From positions 9,072-63,739 of the forward strand of contig NZ_QYTW02000032.1 of the NCBI RefSeq assembly GCF_003605405.2: 54,668 bases of DNA, written 5' to 3'. Origin of the DNA: Siminovitchia terrae (GTDB lineage: Bacteria > Bacillota > Bacilli > Bacillales > Bacillaceae_C). A program made the position numbers and the translations under genes. The notes under the pieces are model-generated. The model worked only from the letters and a program-made list of their open reading frames with translations. It was not told the origin of the DNA and ran no database searches. Below are positions 33,593-42,387 of this stretch, one piece after another (position 1 is the first letter of the stretch; the number at the start of each line of letters is the position of its first letter).

Positions 33593-34560
33593 TAGAGTTG
33601 ATTCAACCAGGTATTCGTACAACAATCCAAGATATGGGAAGGACAGGGTACTTTCATCAGGGAGTCCCGCCAGCTGGGGCTGCAGATAAATTCTCCTTCA
33701 TGTTCGGGAACCTGCTTTTAGGCAATCCGCGCCATGTTGCGGCTCTTGAAATGATGGTCAAGGGGACGACGATCGAATTTAATAAAAAAACAACTGCGAT
33801 TATTACAGGGGCTCCGGTACAAGTACTTTTAAATGGCGATGAGCAGCCAATGTGGACAGTATTTGAAGTTCAAAAAGGGGATGTACTGGAAATTGGTCAC
33901 ATCCAAAAAGGATTATTCAGCTATTTGTGTGTGTCTGGAGGATTTGATGTTCCAGAAGTGCTGGGAAGCAAGTCGACTTGTCTTGCTAGTGTTTTTCCTG
34001 GAATCACTGGAAGACTATTGCTGGCGGGAGATAAGATCCCACTTTCCGAACCGCTGCCCGGAGCTGCTCAGCATATAGGAAAAGAACTAATCCGTGAAGC
34101 TATTCCGGAGTTTGGAAAAACGGAAACAGCACATGTTGTTTTAGGCATTACCTGTGACTTAATCCGCGATGAGGGGCTTGTATCCTTTTTAAACAGCCAC
34201 TGGGTCATCCAACCACAATCGAATCGGACTGCGTGCAGGGCAAAAGGCGGCCACATCAGTTACTCAGAAATTGATTTGCCATTTGGCTCTGGAGGAACGC
34301 CAGGAAATATTGTTGATATCCCCTATCCCATCGGCGCTGTCATCGTGCCGAATGAGGAAGAGATTATCATTTTATTGAATGATGGTACTGGCGGCGGTGG
34401 CTTCGTAACAATTGGAACAGTCATCTGGCCGGATATTAGTAAATTGTCTCAAATGAGACCGATGACAAAAGTTAAATTTCAGGCTATCACAGTAGATCAG
34501 GCTATTTCGATCAGACGGGAGAAAGAAAGACTGATAGAAAAAGTACAAGCAAGCATCTGA
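33589..34560 (+). CDS. pxpC: 5-oxoprolinase subunit C-like protein (PxpC/KipA family)
   Basis: The 323-residue protein begins MIELIQPGIRTTIQDMGR and contains GYFHQGVPPAGAADKFSF and the late GSGGTPGNIVDIPYPIGAVIVPNEE, all standard in the KipA/allophanate-hydrolase-subunit-2 (biotin-dependent carboxyltransferase-like) family. It partners the protein encoded by the overlapping gene upstream. The 102 bases downstream carry no terminator that I can see, so hyuA and hyuB may be read through from here. Confidence 0.87.
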   Translation: MIELIQPGIRTTIQDMGRTGYFHQGVPPAGAADKFSFMFGNLLLGNPRHVAALEMMVKGTTIEFNKKTTAIITGAPVQVLLNGDEQPMWTVFEVQKGDVLEIGHIQKGLFSYLCVSGGFDVPEVLGSKSTCLASVFPGITGRLLLAGDKIPLSEPLPGAAQHIGKELIREAIPEFGKTETAHVVLGITCDLIRDEGLVSFLNSHWVIQPQSNRTACRAKGGHISYSEIDLPFGSGGTPGNIVDIPYPIGAVIVPNEEEIIILLNDGTGGGGFVTIGTVIWPDISKLSQMRPMTKVKFQAITVDQAISIRREKERLIEKVQASI

Positions 34561-34662
34561 GAATAAAAGAACTTAAAGGTGGTGATGCCCTCAAGAGGGG
34601 AGAGAAATCTATTGAAGAGTGATTTTCAGAAATGATCATTGATTAATAATGGAGGCGAAAAT

Positions 34663-36711
34663 ATGAGTAAAATGACAAAAACAGGCTACCATGTTGCAGT
34701 TGATGTTGGTGGAACTTTCACAGATGTGTTTGTTTTTGATGAAAATACTGGAGAAATGTACGTAACGAAAACTTCTTCCACGCCGTCAAATCCTGAAAAA
34801 GGGATATTAAACGGTATTTTAAAGGCCGAATTGACTGGCGATAAAATAAAAATGTTCTCGCATGGAACAACAGTTGGAACGAACGCGTTGATTGAGCGCA
34901 AGCTTCCAAAAGCTGCCCTTGTAACTACAAAAGGATTCCGTGATGTACCGGAAATCCGCCGTGGAACAAAGCTTGATCTATGGGATGCATACAACGATGT
35001 GGCAGAGCCATATATCAAGAGAAGAGACCGTTTTGAGCTTGATGAGCGGGTTGGATTTGATGGTGAAATGCTGAAAGAAGTGAATGAAGAAGAAATCCGC
35101 GAGCTTGCCAGAATTTTAAAAAGACGGGATGTAGAAGCGGTTGCCATCTGCTTTATGAATGCTTATGTAAATGCAGAAAATGAGAAAAAGACAAAAGAAA
35201 TTTTGCAAGCAGAGCTTCCTGAAGCATATATTTGTACTTCTTCGGATACACTTCCAGAAATTTTTGAGCATGAGCGTATGAGTACGACGATTGTAAACGC
35301 TGTACTTGGACCGACTATCAGCAAGTATATTAATACTTTGGAAGAGAACATGAAAGATCTTGGATATGATGGCGACATTATCGTTCTCCATTCTGGAGGC
35401 GGCGTTATGACTTCCCAAACGGTTCCTAAATATGCGGCTCGACTTGCTAGCTCTGGAATTGCCGCTGGTGCGATCGCAAGCAAGCATATCGCCAATATGT
35501 GCGGGTTTAAAAATGCCATCGGCCTTGACATGGGTGGGACAAGTACAGACATTTCCCTTATGTATGACAATGAACTGCGGATTACAAAAGACTGGTATAT
35601 CGAGTACGGTTATCCGATCGGTTTCCCAAGCATCGAAATTTTAACGATTGGTGCAGGTGGAGGAAGTATTTCCTGGATTGATGACGGGGGTTCTTTACGC
35701 AATGGTCCTCATAGCGCAGGAGCGGTTCCTGGACCAGCATGCTACGGTCAAGGAGGAACTGAGCCGACAAACACGGATGCGAACCTTGTGCTCGGACGTT
35801 TGAATACGAAGCTGATTGACGGACAAATGGAACTGGATAAGGATTTGTCTCAAAAAGCAATTGAAGAACGAGTGGCTGAACCGTTGGGGTACAACGTCTA
35901 CGGTGCTGCGAACGCAATGATTCAAGTGGCTAATGCAAACATGTGCGATGCGCTCAACTTGATTTCTGTACGACGCGGCTATGATCCTCGTGATTTTGCA
36001 CTAGTTGCATTTGGTGGAGCAGGTGCACTTCACGGAGCAGATCTTGCAAGGGAAATGGAGATACCGACAGTGATCGTTCCAGCCCACCCGGGGGTTGCTG
36101 CAGCGATGGGTTGTCTGCTTGTTGACGTCCGTCATGACATTACTCAAACATATTTTGCAAATGCCGCTGAGGTAACGAAAGAAGAACTGGAAGCTGAATT
36201 CATTGAAATGGAAATAGAAGCGACTGAGCTGTTGGTTGAAGAAGGTATTGAAGCGGAACAAATGCACTTGATTCGCTACATTGATATGCGCTATGTCGGG
36301 CAATGGAGAACATTATCTGTCACAATTGACCGTCCAATCACGTCTTTGGATGAGGCGATTGAAAGATTCCATCTTGAGCATGAACGCGAGTTCGCATTTG
36401 CCGACAGGGACAAAGGAATTGAAATTTATGGCATGCGCGTAGAAGCGATTGGTGCAGTCAATAAGCCGGTATTTACAAAAGAAGAGCCTCAAGGCACCTT
36501 GGAAGAAGCTGTCAAAGAAACACGTCGTGTGTACTTTGAAGAGGCTGGAGGATTAGTTGATTCAAAAATCTATGACCGCACGAAAATCCCTGTATTGTCA
36601 GAATTCAATGGACCGGCTGTTATCGAACAGCTTGACTCAACAATTGTTGTACCGCCTGACTATTCAGTCAAAATTGATGAATACCGCAATATCATCATGA
36701 GCCGTATTTAA
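34663..36711 (+). CDS. hyuA: hydantoinase/oxoprolinase subunit A
   Basis: The start at 34663 follows AATGGAGGCGAAAAT and gives 682 residues, normal for HyuA. VAVDVGGTFTDVFVFD at the N-terminus is the ATP-binding signature, GLDMGGTSTDISL the second phosphate loop of the actin-like fold, and GAGGGSISWIDDGGSLRNGPHSAGA the conserved metal/substrate region. Together with HyuB it hydrolyses a cyclic amide (hydantoin or 5-oxoproline type) using ATP, or it may carboxylate a ketone as in acetone-carboxylase relatives. Repeat copy 6 follows 17 bases after the stop and separates it from hyuB. Confidence 0.9.
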   Translation: MSKMTKTGYHVAVDVGGTFTDVFVFDENTGEMYVTKTSSTPSNPEKGILNGILKAELTGDKIKMFSHGTTVGTNALIERKLPKAALVTTKGFRDVPEIRRGTKLDLWDAYNDVAEPYIKRRDRFELDERVGFDGEMLKEVNEEEIRELARILKRRDVEAVAICFMNAYVNAENEKKTKEILQAELPEAYICTSSDTLPEIFEHERMSTTIVNAVLGPTISKYINTLEENMKDLGYDGDIIVLHSGGGVMTSQTVPKYAARLASSGIAAGAIASKHIANMCGFKNAIGLDMGGTSTDISLMYDNELRITKDWYIEYGYPIGFPSIEILTIGAGGGSISWIDDGGSLRNGPHSAGAVPGPACYGQGGTEPTNTDANLVLGRLNTKLIDGQMELDKDLSQKAIEERVAEPLGYNVYGAANAMIQVANANMCDALNLISVRRGYDPRDFALVAFGGAGALHGADLAREMEIPTVIVPAHPGVAAAMGCLLVDVRHDITQTYFANAAEVTKEELEAEFIEMEIEATELLVEEGIEAEQMHLIRYIDMRYVGQWRTLSVTIDRPITSLDEAIERFHLEHEREFAFADRDKGIEIYGMRVEAIGAVNKPVFTKEEPQGTLEEAVKETRRVYFEEAGGLVDSKIYDRTKIPVLSEFNGPAVIEQLDSTIVVPPDYSVKIDEYRNIIMSRI

Positions 36712-36728
36712 TAGAGCAAGGGTTATTT

Positions 36729-36919
36729 AACTTCATTCGCGGAAATCTCCCACTTCTGTAAGTGGTGGGATGAATGTATATTAGTATTCCATTCAGTGGG
36801 AGTTCAAACCCCGGCTGAATAAAGTCAAAGCCTCCGGCGGATGCCATAGATTTGCATAGGAGGTTTATCGAGTGAAGCTCGATAAAATCTGGGCGTAAAT
36901 ACGCCAAGGTGCATTTGAT
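36729..36919 (+). repeat. 190-bp structured repeat, copy 6
   Basis: Lies between hyuA and hyuB. ATCGAGT-GAA-GCTCGAT and CGCC-AA-GGTG both replace a G-C or A-U-type pair by G-U in plus-strand RNA. Preceded by ATTTAA. Confidence 0.9.
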
Positions 36920-36945
36920 AATAAAGCTGTGAAAAAAGGGGAGAT

Positions 36946-38907
36946 ATGATGTTTAATGTCGATACAAAACTCGATCCGGTAACATTTGAAGTCTTAAAAA
37001 ACGGATTTGTGAATCTTGTTGACCAAATGTCTGAGCAAGTATTGCGTACATGTTATTCATTCGTAATTTATAATCGTGATTTCAGCTCAGCGCTATGTGA
37101 TGCCAAAGGAAATACGATTATGCAGGGGACGCAGGATATTTCCGTTCACGTAGGAACGCTTCATTTGACAGCAAAAGCAGTCATTGAAGATTTCGGTGAT
37201 GATATTCATCCTGGAGATGTTTTTATTGTAAATGACCCGTACCGTGGAGGAACACACTTTAACGATACGCGGATTATCCGTCCTGTATTTTACAATGGAG
37301 AATTGATTTCATTCATGCAGGTAAACGGCCACTGGGCCGATATGGGAGGATCTACTCCTGGTTCCTTTGATGTCAATGCTAAAACACATTATGGAGAAGG
37401 TATGCGGATTCCGCCGCTTCGGATTTGGAGCAAAGGGGAGTACTTGGAAGATGTCGCTAACGTGCTTGTCGCTAACATGCGTGTTCCTGAAGAGCGATTA
37501 GGGGACCTTCGCTCGCAGGCGGAAGCGACCAAAACAGGCGAAAGACAACTAATTACTTTTATTGAAAAGTATGGACTTGATACAGTATTAACCGCGTTTG
37601 AAGAAGTACAAAACTATGTGGAACGCCTCGCGCGTGCAAGAGTAAAGGAACTTCCTGACGGCGTATGGGAAACGACAGACTTTATTGATATGGATCCTGA
37701 AATAGGAGACGGTCTGATCCCAATCAAAGTGAAAATGACGATTAAAGACGATGAGATCTTTTATGATCTGTCTGGCTCTCACGAGTATATTGGCTGCTTC
37801 TTGAACTCTGCTTTCGGTTCATCGTTGTCTGCAGCCTATGCGGGAACAAAAACGTTCTTCCCTGACATTCCACTGAACTCCGGTTTTTACAGGGCTGTAC
37901 ATGTGGAACTTCCGGAAAACTCGGTAGTAAACGCTCCATGGCCAGTAGCTGTGACAGGTTTCTGTTCAGGAGCTTATGAAAAGATTATGAATGCCTGCTT
38001 CGAATTGTGGTCAAACATCATGCCGGAACGCGCTTTAGCTTGTTCCTTCAACTTGGAGTACCTTCTTATTGGGGGAGACGACAAGCGGGAAGGCTATGAT
38101 AGCTACTTCATGTGGTACGACTGGATGGCGGGCGGACATGGAGGCCGCAGCATAAAAGATGGTGCTAACGCAACTTCTCCAGTATTCGGAGTAGGTCTCA
38201 GCATTCAGCCTTGTGAGGGACAGGAGCGACTTTCTCCAGTTGTTACGACAAAACATGAGATTGTTACTGACTCTGGCGGTCCTGGTCAATTCCGCGGCGG
38301 CTGCGGAGTCGAAAAGGGCGGAATCCTTACAGAGGCTCATGACGCTGTTATGTCTTACTGCTGCGATAGATCTCGTTCTGTTACATGGGGAATTTTTGGA
38401 GGGCTTCCTTCTACACCACATGGCGTTGAACTTCAAAGAAGCGGACAAGAATCAGAATTCCTTGGAACAATTTTCTCCAATGTAAAAGTTGGTAAAGGTG
38501 ATTACTTCACACGTCCATCTGCAGGGGGAGGCGGGCTCGGCGATCCGCTTGAAAGAGACCCAAAAGCTGTACTTGAAGACGTTATTGACGAATATGTATC
38601 CATTGAACGTGCAGAAAAGGATTACGGAGTCGTCATCAAAGAGATTGACCGTGAAATCGACCTTTTTGAAATTGATGAGGAAGCAACAGAGAACGCTCGT
38701 GAGTTGATCCGTTTGAACCGTCAAAAATGGCTTGAAGAAGCTCCTGAAGCTGTCATGGAAAAATTCCGTAATGGGGAAGTTGATCTACTTGACCTCATTC
38801 GTCGCTATGGAATCATTATTGATCAGCAATCAGGTGAATACCTGCCAAAAACAACAGAGCAAAATAGGGAAGCGATGAGAAAGCGTACTTTAGAGTATTG
38901 GAAGTAA
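36946..38907 (+). CDS. hyuB: hydantoinase/oxoprolinase subunit B
   Basis: The 653-residue protein begins with the HyuB pattern DPVTFEVLKNGFVNLVDQMSE and contains DISVHVGTL, GDVFIVNDPYRGGTHFNDTRI and GQFRGGCGVEKGG, diagnostic of the hydantoinase B family. It is the partner of HyuA; length is slightly above the usual 550-600 with an acidic C-terminal tail. The ATG at 36946 follows AAAGGGGAGAT. It ends the plus-strand module and is followed by a second-family repeat and a hairpin. Confidence 0.92.
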   Translation: MMFNVDTKLDPVTFEVLKNGFVNLVDQMSEQVLRTCYSFVIYNRDFSSALCDAKGNTIMQGTQDISVHVGTLHLTAKAVIEDFGDDIHPGDVFIVNDPYRGGTHFNDTRIIRPVFYNGELISFMQVNGHWADMGGSTPGSFDVNAKTHYGEGMRIPPLRIWSKGEYLEDVANVLVANMRVPEERLGDLRSQAEATKTGERQLITFIEKYGLDTVLTAFEEVQNYVERLARARVKELPDGVWETTDFIDMDPEIGDGLIPIKVKMTIKDDEIFYDLSGSHEYIGCFLNSAFGSSLSAAYAGTKTFFPDIPLNSGFYRAVHVELPENSVVNAPWPVAVTGFCSGAYEKIMNACFELWSNIMPERALACSFNLEYLLIGGDDKREGYDSYFMWYDWMAGGHGGRSIKDGANATSPVFGVGLSIQPCEGQERLSPVVTTKHEIVTDSGGPGQFRGGCGVEKGGILTEAHDAVMSYCCDRSRSVTWGIFGGLPSTPHGVELQRSGQESEFLGTIFSNVKVGKGDYFTRPSAGGGGLGDPLERDPKAVLEDVIDEYVSIERAEKDYGVVIKEIDREIDLFEIDEEATENARELIRLNRQKWLEEAPEAVMEKFRNGEVDLLDLIRRYGIIIDQQSGEYLPKTTEQNREAMRKRTLEYWK

Positions 38908-38920
38908 TAATTGTAAAAGC

Positions 38921-39016
38921 GCCCTAAGTCCGCAAAGCACAAGACGATTCTGAGAGATAAGTTCTTCAGCTGCAACAGAAAATCGACTGTGGCGTCAAGA
39001 GAATGGGCGCTGAAGT
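38921..39016 (-). repeat. second repeat family, copy E (reverse orientation)
   Basis: AAGCGCCCTAAGTCCGC, GCACAAGACGA and AAGTTCTTCAGCTGC follow the reverse complement of copies A to C; ends in GGGCGCTGAAG. Confidence 0.5.
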
Positions 39017-39033
39017 GTTACACAATAGAAATG

Positions 39034-39061
39034 GAGAGCTGCCCTGCGTGGGCAGCTCTCC
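39034..39061 (+). terminator. hairpin after hyuB
   Basis: GGAGAGCTGCCC and GGGCAGCTCTCC enclose a four-base loop; the following T run is poor (TTCAATTTG). Confidence 0.65.
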
Positions 39062-39149
39062 TTCAATTTGTCCGCTGAAAAAGTGTGATTATAGATTGTA
39101 GGAAGGGGAAGTCCTTAAAGTAAATTAGTCGGGGTTTGCGAAAAAACCC

Positions 39150-39315
39150 GAACTGTCCAATTGAACCGAAATGATGTCTGGGTAAGTGGGGATACTATCC
39201 GAGCAAGAGAGGATACTATCGAAAAAAGCAGAATACTGTCCAGAATCGATAAAATACTGCCCAGTTTGGCCGAGATACTATCCGAAAAAGCAAAATACTA
39301 TCCAAGTAAGGAAAA
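39150..39315 (+). repeat. tandem array of 20-21 bp degenerate units
   Basis: The core ATACTATCC (or ATACTGTCC, ATACTGCCC) starts at 39192, 39213, 39233, 39254, 39275 and 39295, spaced 21, 20, 21, 21 and 20; weaker units start at 39151 and 39171. Flanks within units vary (often GAAAAAGCA). It lies between the converging hyuB and aminotransferase genes. The short coding frames across it arise from the repeat and are not genes. Confidence 0.75.
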
Positions 39316-39370
39316 ACAAAAAAGGCGTAGATTACTGCAAAAATGTTATGCAGCAAAAGATCTTTAAAAT

Positions 39371-39404
39371 AAAAAGAAGCGATCCGCTCGGATCGCTTCT
39401 TTTT
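39371..39404. terminator. bidirectional terminator between hyuB region and aminotransferase gene
   Basis: A 16-base-pair stem centred on GCGATCCG-CT-CGGATCGC with AAAAAGAA and TTCTTTTT outside. It works for the minus-strand aminotransferase gene and would also stop plus-strand readthrough. Confidence 0.88.
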
Positions 39405-39410
39405 ATATAA

Positions 39411-40733
39411 TTAAAGTGATTTTTGAGCTTCTAATACAGCTTCTTTGAAGATGCTTGCAAATTCGTTTACATCTTCTTCAGTCATGCAGAGTGGAGGAGC
39501 GTAAACGATAGAGTCTTTTTCCCAGTAAACAACGTTACGTAGGATTAGTCCGCGCTCTCTAGCTGCCAATACAACTTTAGTAGAGATTTTTTCAGCAAAG
39601 CGCTCGCCAGTTTCTTGGTCTTTAACAAGCTCGATTGCACCAAGAAGGCCAAGGTGACGAACTTCACCAACGATGTCAGTTTCTTTTTGAAGCTCTTCTA
39701 GTTTGCTTGCAAGAAGGTCACCCATTTTTTGGGAGTTCTCAACCATGTTTTCATTTTCCATGATTTCGATGTTTTTCAAGCCTACTGCACATGCAGTTGG
39801 ATGTCCGCTGTAAGTAAATCCGTGCATTAACACGCCGCTAGAAAGTTCGATCAACTCTTTGTGAAGTTTCTCGCGCAATACGACTGCACCCAATTGTACA
39901 TATCCGCTGGAAATACCTTTTGCAAGAAGCAACACGTCAGGAACAATGTCATAGTGTTCAACAGCGAACATTTTTCCTGTACGGCCGAATCCGCAGATTA
40001 CTTCGTCAGCGATGAAAAGGATGTCATTCTCGTCACAGATTTGGCGGATTTCTTTGAGGTAGCCTTCTTTAGGGAAGTTAACTCCACCGGCACCTTGAAT
40101 TGGTTCAGTCAAGAATGCTGCAATTGTGTCTGCGCCTTCTTCTTTAATTAGTTGTCTGAAAGCTTCTGGAGAATCAGGGTCAACGTGAATGAATCCTGGT
40201 GCCAAAGAAGTTGTGAAATCATGGAATGATTCGATTCCTGTAGCACTTGTAGATCCGGAAGCTACTCCGTGATAAGCTCTTTTACGAGCAACAATTTTAG
40301 TTTTTTCAGGTTTGCCTTTTACTTTCCAGTAGTGGCGTACAAGCTTGTATGCTGAATCGTTTGATTCAGAACCACCAGAAGTGAAGAATACACCATTTAG
40401 GTCGCCAGGTGTCATTTCAGCAATTTTAGCAGCGAGACGAATAGCAGGTTCATTACTGAAACCAGAAAAGCTATTAGAGTAAGCGCATTTTTCAAGTTGC
40501 TCTTTTGCTACTTCAGCAAGTTCTTTTCTTCCATATCCAATATTTACGTTCCATAAGGAAGACATACCTTCAAGGTATTTTTTACCATTAATGTCATAGC
40601 AATGAACGCCCTCAGCTTTATCAAAAATAATAGCTGGTCCGTTTGCCTGTTGGTCTTGTAATGAAGATGTTGGGTGAATGAAATACTTCTTGTCCAATTC
40701 AACCAATTCTTGTCTCAATGTTTCGTTGCTCAT
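39411..40733 (-). CDS. class III aminotransferase (PLP-dependent)
   Basis: The 440-residue enzyme has FFTSGGSESNDSAYKLVRHY for cofactor phosphate binding, ADEVICGFGRTGKMFA with the PLP-stacking Asp, and LLAKGISSGYVQLGAV with the Schiff-base Lys. These are features of omega-amino acid/pyruvate aminotransferases (fold type I, class III); beta-alanine, putrescine or similar amines are likely donors. ATG follows AAAGGAGCG. It lies after the APC permease gene on the same strand with a 234-base gap, so it probably has its own promoter; the AT-rich TATAAT near 40788-40793 (minus) is a candidate -10. Confidence 0.9.
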   Translation of the reverse strand: MSNETLRQELVELDKKYFIHPTSSLQDQQANGPAIIFDKAEGVHCYDINGKKYLEGMSSLWNVNIGYGRKELAEVAKEQLEKCAYSNSFSGFSNEPAIRLAAKIAEMTPGDLNGVFFTSGGSESNDSAYKLVRHYWKVKGKPEKTKIVARKRAYHGVASGSTSATGIESFHDFTTSLAPGFIHVDPDSPEAFRQLIKEEGADTIAAFLTEPIQGAGGVNFPKEGYLKEIRQICDENDILFIADEVICGFGRTGKMFAVEHYDIVPDVLLLAKGISSGYVQLGAVVLREKLHKELIELSSGVLMHGFTYSGHPTACAVGLKNIEIMENENMVENSQKMGDLLASKLEELQKETDIVGEVRHLGLLGAIELVKDQETGERFAEKISTKVVLAARERGLILRNVVYWEKDSIVYAPPLCMTEEDVNEFASIFKEAVLEAQKSL

Positions 40734-40915
40734 TAGAATCGCTCCTTTTCAAAGTTGTTACTATGAAAGTGCTCTGCACAATTATATATTATAGCCCTTT
40801 ACTTTGGTAAAAGAAAGGGGAATTCACTCTTTTTTTCTAAAAATCCTCTAAATTCCCTAAAAATTTCTTAAAAAACGGTGTTTTGCTCATGACAGGGGCA
40901 GAATAATCCCGATAG

Positions 40916-40941
40916 TTTGCGAAAACTTCCGTTATCGCAAA
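40916..40941 (-). terminator. possible terminator after APC permease gene
   Basis: TTTGCGA and TCGCAAA flank 12 bases; on the minus strand the arm is preceded by a T run but followed by a poor one. The assignment is weak. Confidence 0.4.
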
Positions 40942-40967
40942 AATTCTACTTCCTAACTTAAGCGGTT

Positions 40968-42308
40968 CTACGATGATTCTGCAGCACCCAGGTGAAGCTC
41001 TGGAGGCCGCTGTTTAAATCCTTTGGTCAAGAAGAAGAGATAAATGAGACCAAGGGCGAACCAAATGCTGCCTAAAACCTTTGAATGGATGTCCAGATTA
41101 AGGAGCAGCCATAGGTCAAGTATTGCACCGATACTTGGCAGGATTAAATATAAGATGGTCCCTTTGAAAGACCGTTCTTTCTTCCGGATGAAATAATAGG
41201 CGATAACGGCTATGTTGACGCTGATAAAGGCGATGAAAGCCCCAAAGTTGATGAATGAAGCAACAAGCGTCAGGCTTAAAAAGAGAGAAAGCAAAGATAC
41301 CACGCTGATTAAAAGAATATTGTTAATTGGTGTCTGGTATTTATAATGAAGCTTTCCGAAAAATTTTGGAAGCTGGCCGTCACGTCCCATCGCAAACAAT
41401 ACACGTGATGCGCTTGCCTGGGAAGACATGGCAGATCCGAAAACAGTGACGAAATATACTGCCAGGAACATGGATGCTAAAGTTTTTCCACCTACAGATG
41501 TAATGATTTCATGAGAAGCTGCGTCAGCATTTGTAAATGTTGTATAGTCGGGCCACACATTATGGGCAAAATATGAAACGGTCATGAAGATAGCGCCGCC
41601 TACAAGGGTAATGATAATAACAGCTCTTGGGATCGTCTTCTTCGGATTGATTGTTTCCTCTGCAAAAGCTGTGGCCGAATCAAATCCAAGAAAAGAGAAA
41701 CAGAGGAGAGCCGCTCCTGCAACAACGTACGAGAAAGACTCTTCAGGGTTGTAAAATGGTTCGAGATTAAAAATTGTACCTGTACCCGCTCCTCCTAATA
41801 TATCTTTGGCGGACAACCCGATAAAAATGAGTATAAATAATAAAGAGAAAAGACTGATAAAAGCGTTTGCCACGGTAGCAAGCTTGATTCCCTTGACATT
41901 GACAATCGTAACGAGTAAAAGCATTCCCAAAATCCAGACATAGCTTGGTACAGCTGGAAAGGCTGCTGAGAAAAAGATTCCAAACAGCAAGTAGTTGACC
42001 ATTGGAATAAAGAGATAATCCATCAATACAGCCCAGCCAACCATAAAACCGACGTATGGACTGATGGATTTTTGTGTATAAGCGTATGCGGAACCTGCTG
42101 ATGGTACAGCTTTAGCCATTTGCCCATAGCTGTAGGCTGTAAAGAGCATGACAATCAATGCCAGCAAATAAGATCCCGAAACCATCCCGTGAGATATTTC
42201 AGCCGCTACACCATAAGTGCTGAATACGGTTGCAAGAGCCATAAAGGAAAAACCGAAAAGGACAACCGGTATCAGGGTAAGCGAGCGGTTCATTTTTTCT
42301 TGTTGCAT
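40968..42308 (-). CDS. APC-superfamily amino acid permease
   Basis: The start at 42308 is set by AGGAGG six bases upstream and gives 446 residues; the longer frame adds an unlikely leader. About twelve membrane segments are seen, with SGSYLLALIVMLFTAYSYGQMAKAVPSAGSAYAYTQK near helices 2-3 and GFDSATAFAEET in the middle, typical of the amino acid/polyamine/organocation permeases (YfnA/EutP group). It lies 79 bases after an amidohydrolase gene and is likely in the same transcript from the sigma-54 promoter at 44059-44074. Confidence 0.9.
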   Translation of the reverse strand: MQQEKMNRSLTLIPVVLFGFSFMALATVFSTYGVAAEISHGMVSGSYLLALIVMLFTAYSYGQMAKAVPSAGSAYAYTQKSISPYVGFMVGWAVLMDYLFIPMVNYLLFGIFFSAAFPAVPSYVWILGMLLLVTIVNVKGIKLATVANAFISLFSLLFILIFIGLSAKDILGGAGTGTIFNLEPFYNPEESFSYVVAGAALLCFSFLGFDSATAFAEETINPKKTIPRAVIIITLVGGAIFMTVSYFAHNVWPDYTTFTNADAASHEIITSVGGKTLASMFLAVYFVTVFGSAMSSQASASRVLFAMGRDGQLPKFFGKLHYKYQTPINNILLISVVSLLSLFLSLTLVASFINFGAFIAFISVNIAVIAYYFIRKKERSFKGTILYLILPSIGAILDLWLLLNLDIHSKVLGSIWFALGLIYLFFLTKGFKQRPPELHLGAAESS

Positions 42309-42387
42309 GCAAATCCTCCTTTTTAAAAAAGCTGTAAGCAAATACTATTTGATGAACGAGGGGAGTCCTCAACAGGGACTCCAGCTC

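Noticed and set aside
39150-39315. CRISPR array
   Set aside because: Units are contiguous at 20-21 bases with no constant repeat separated by unique spacers, and no cas genes are near.
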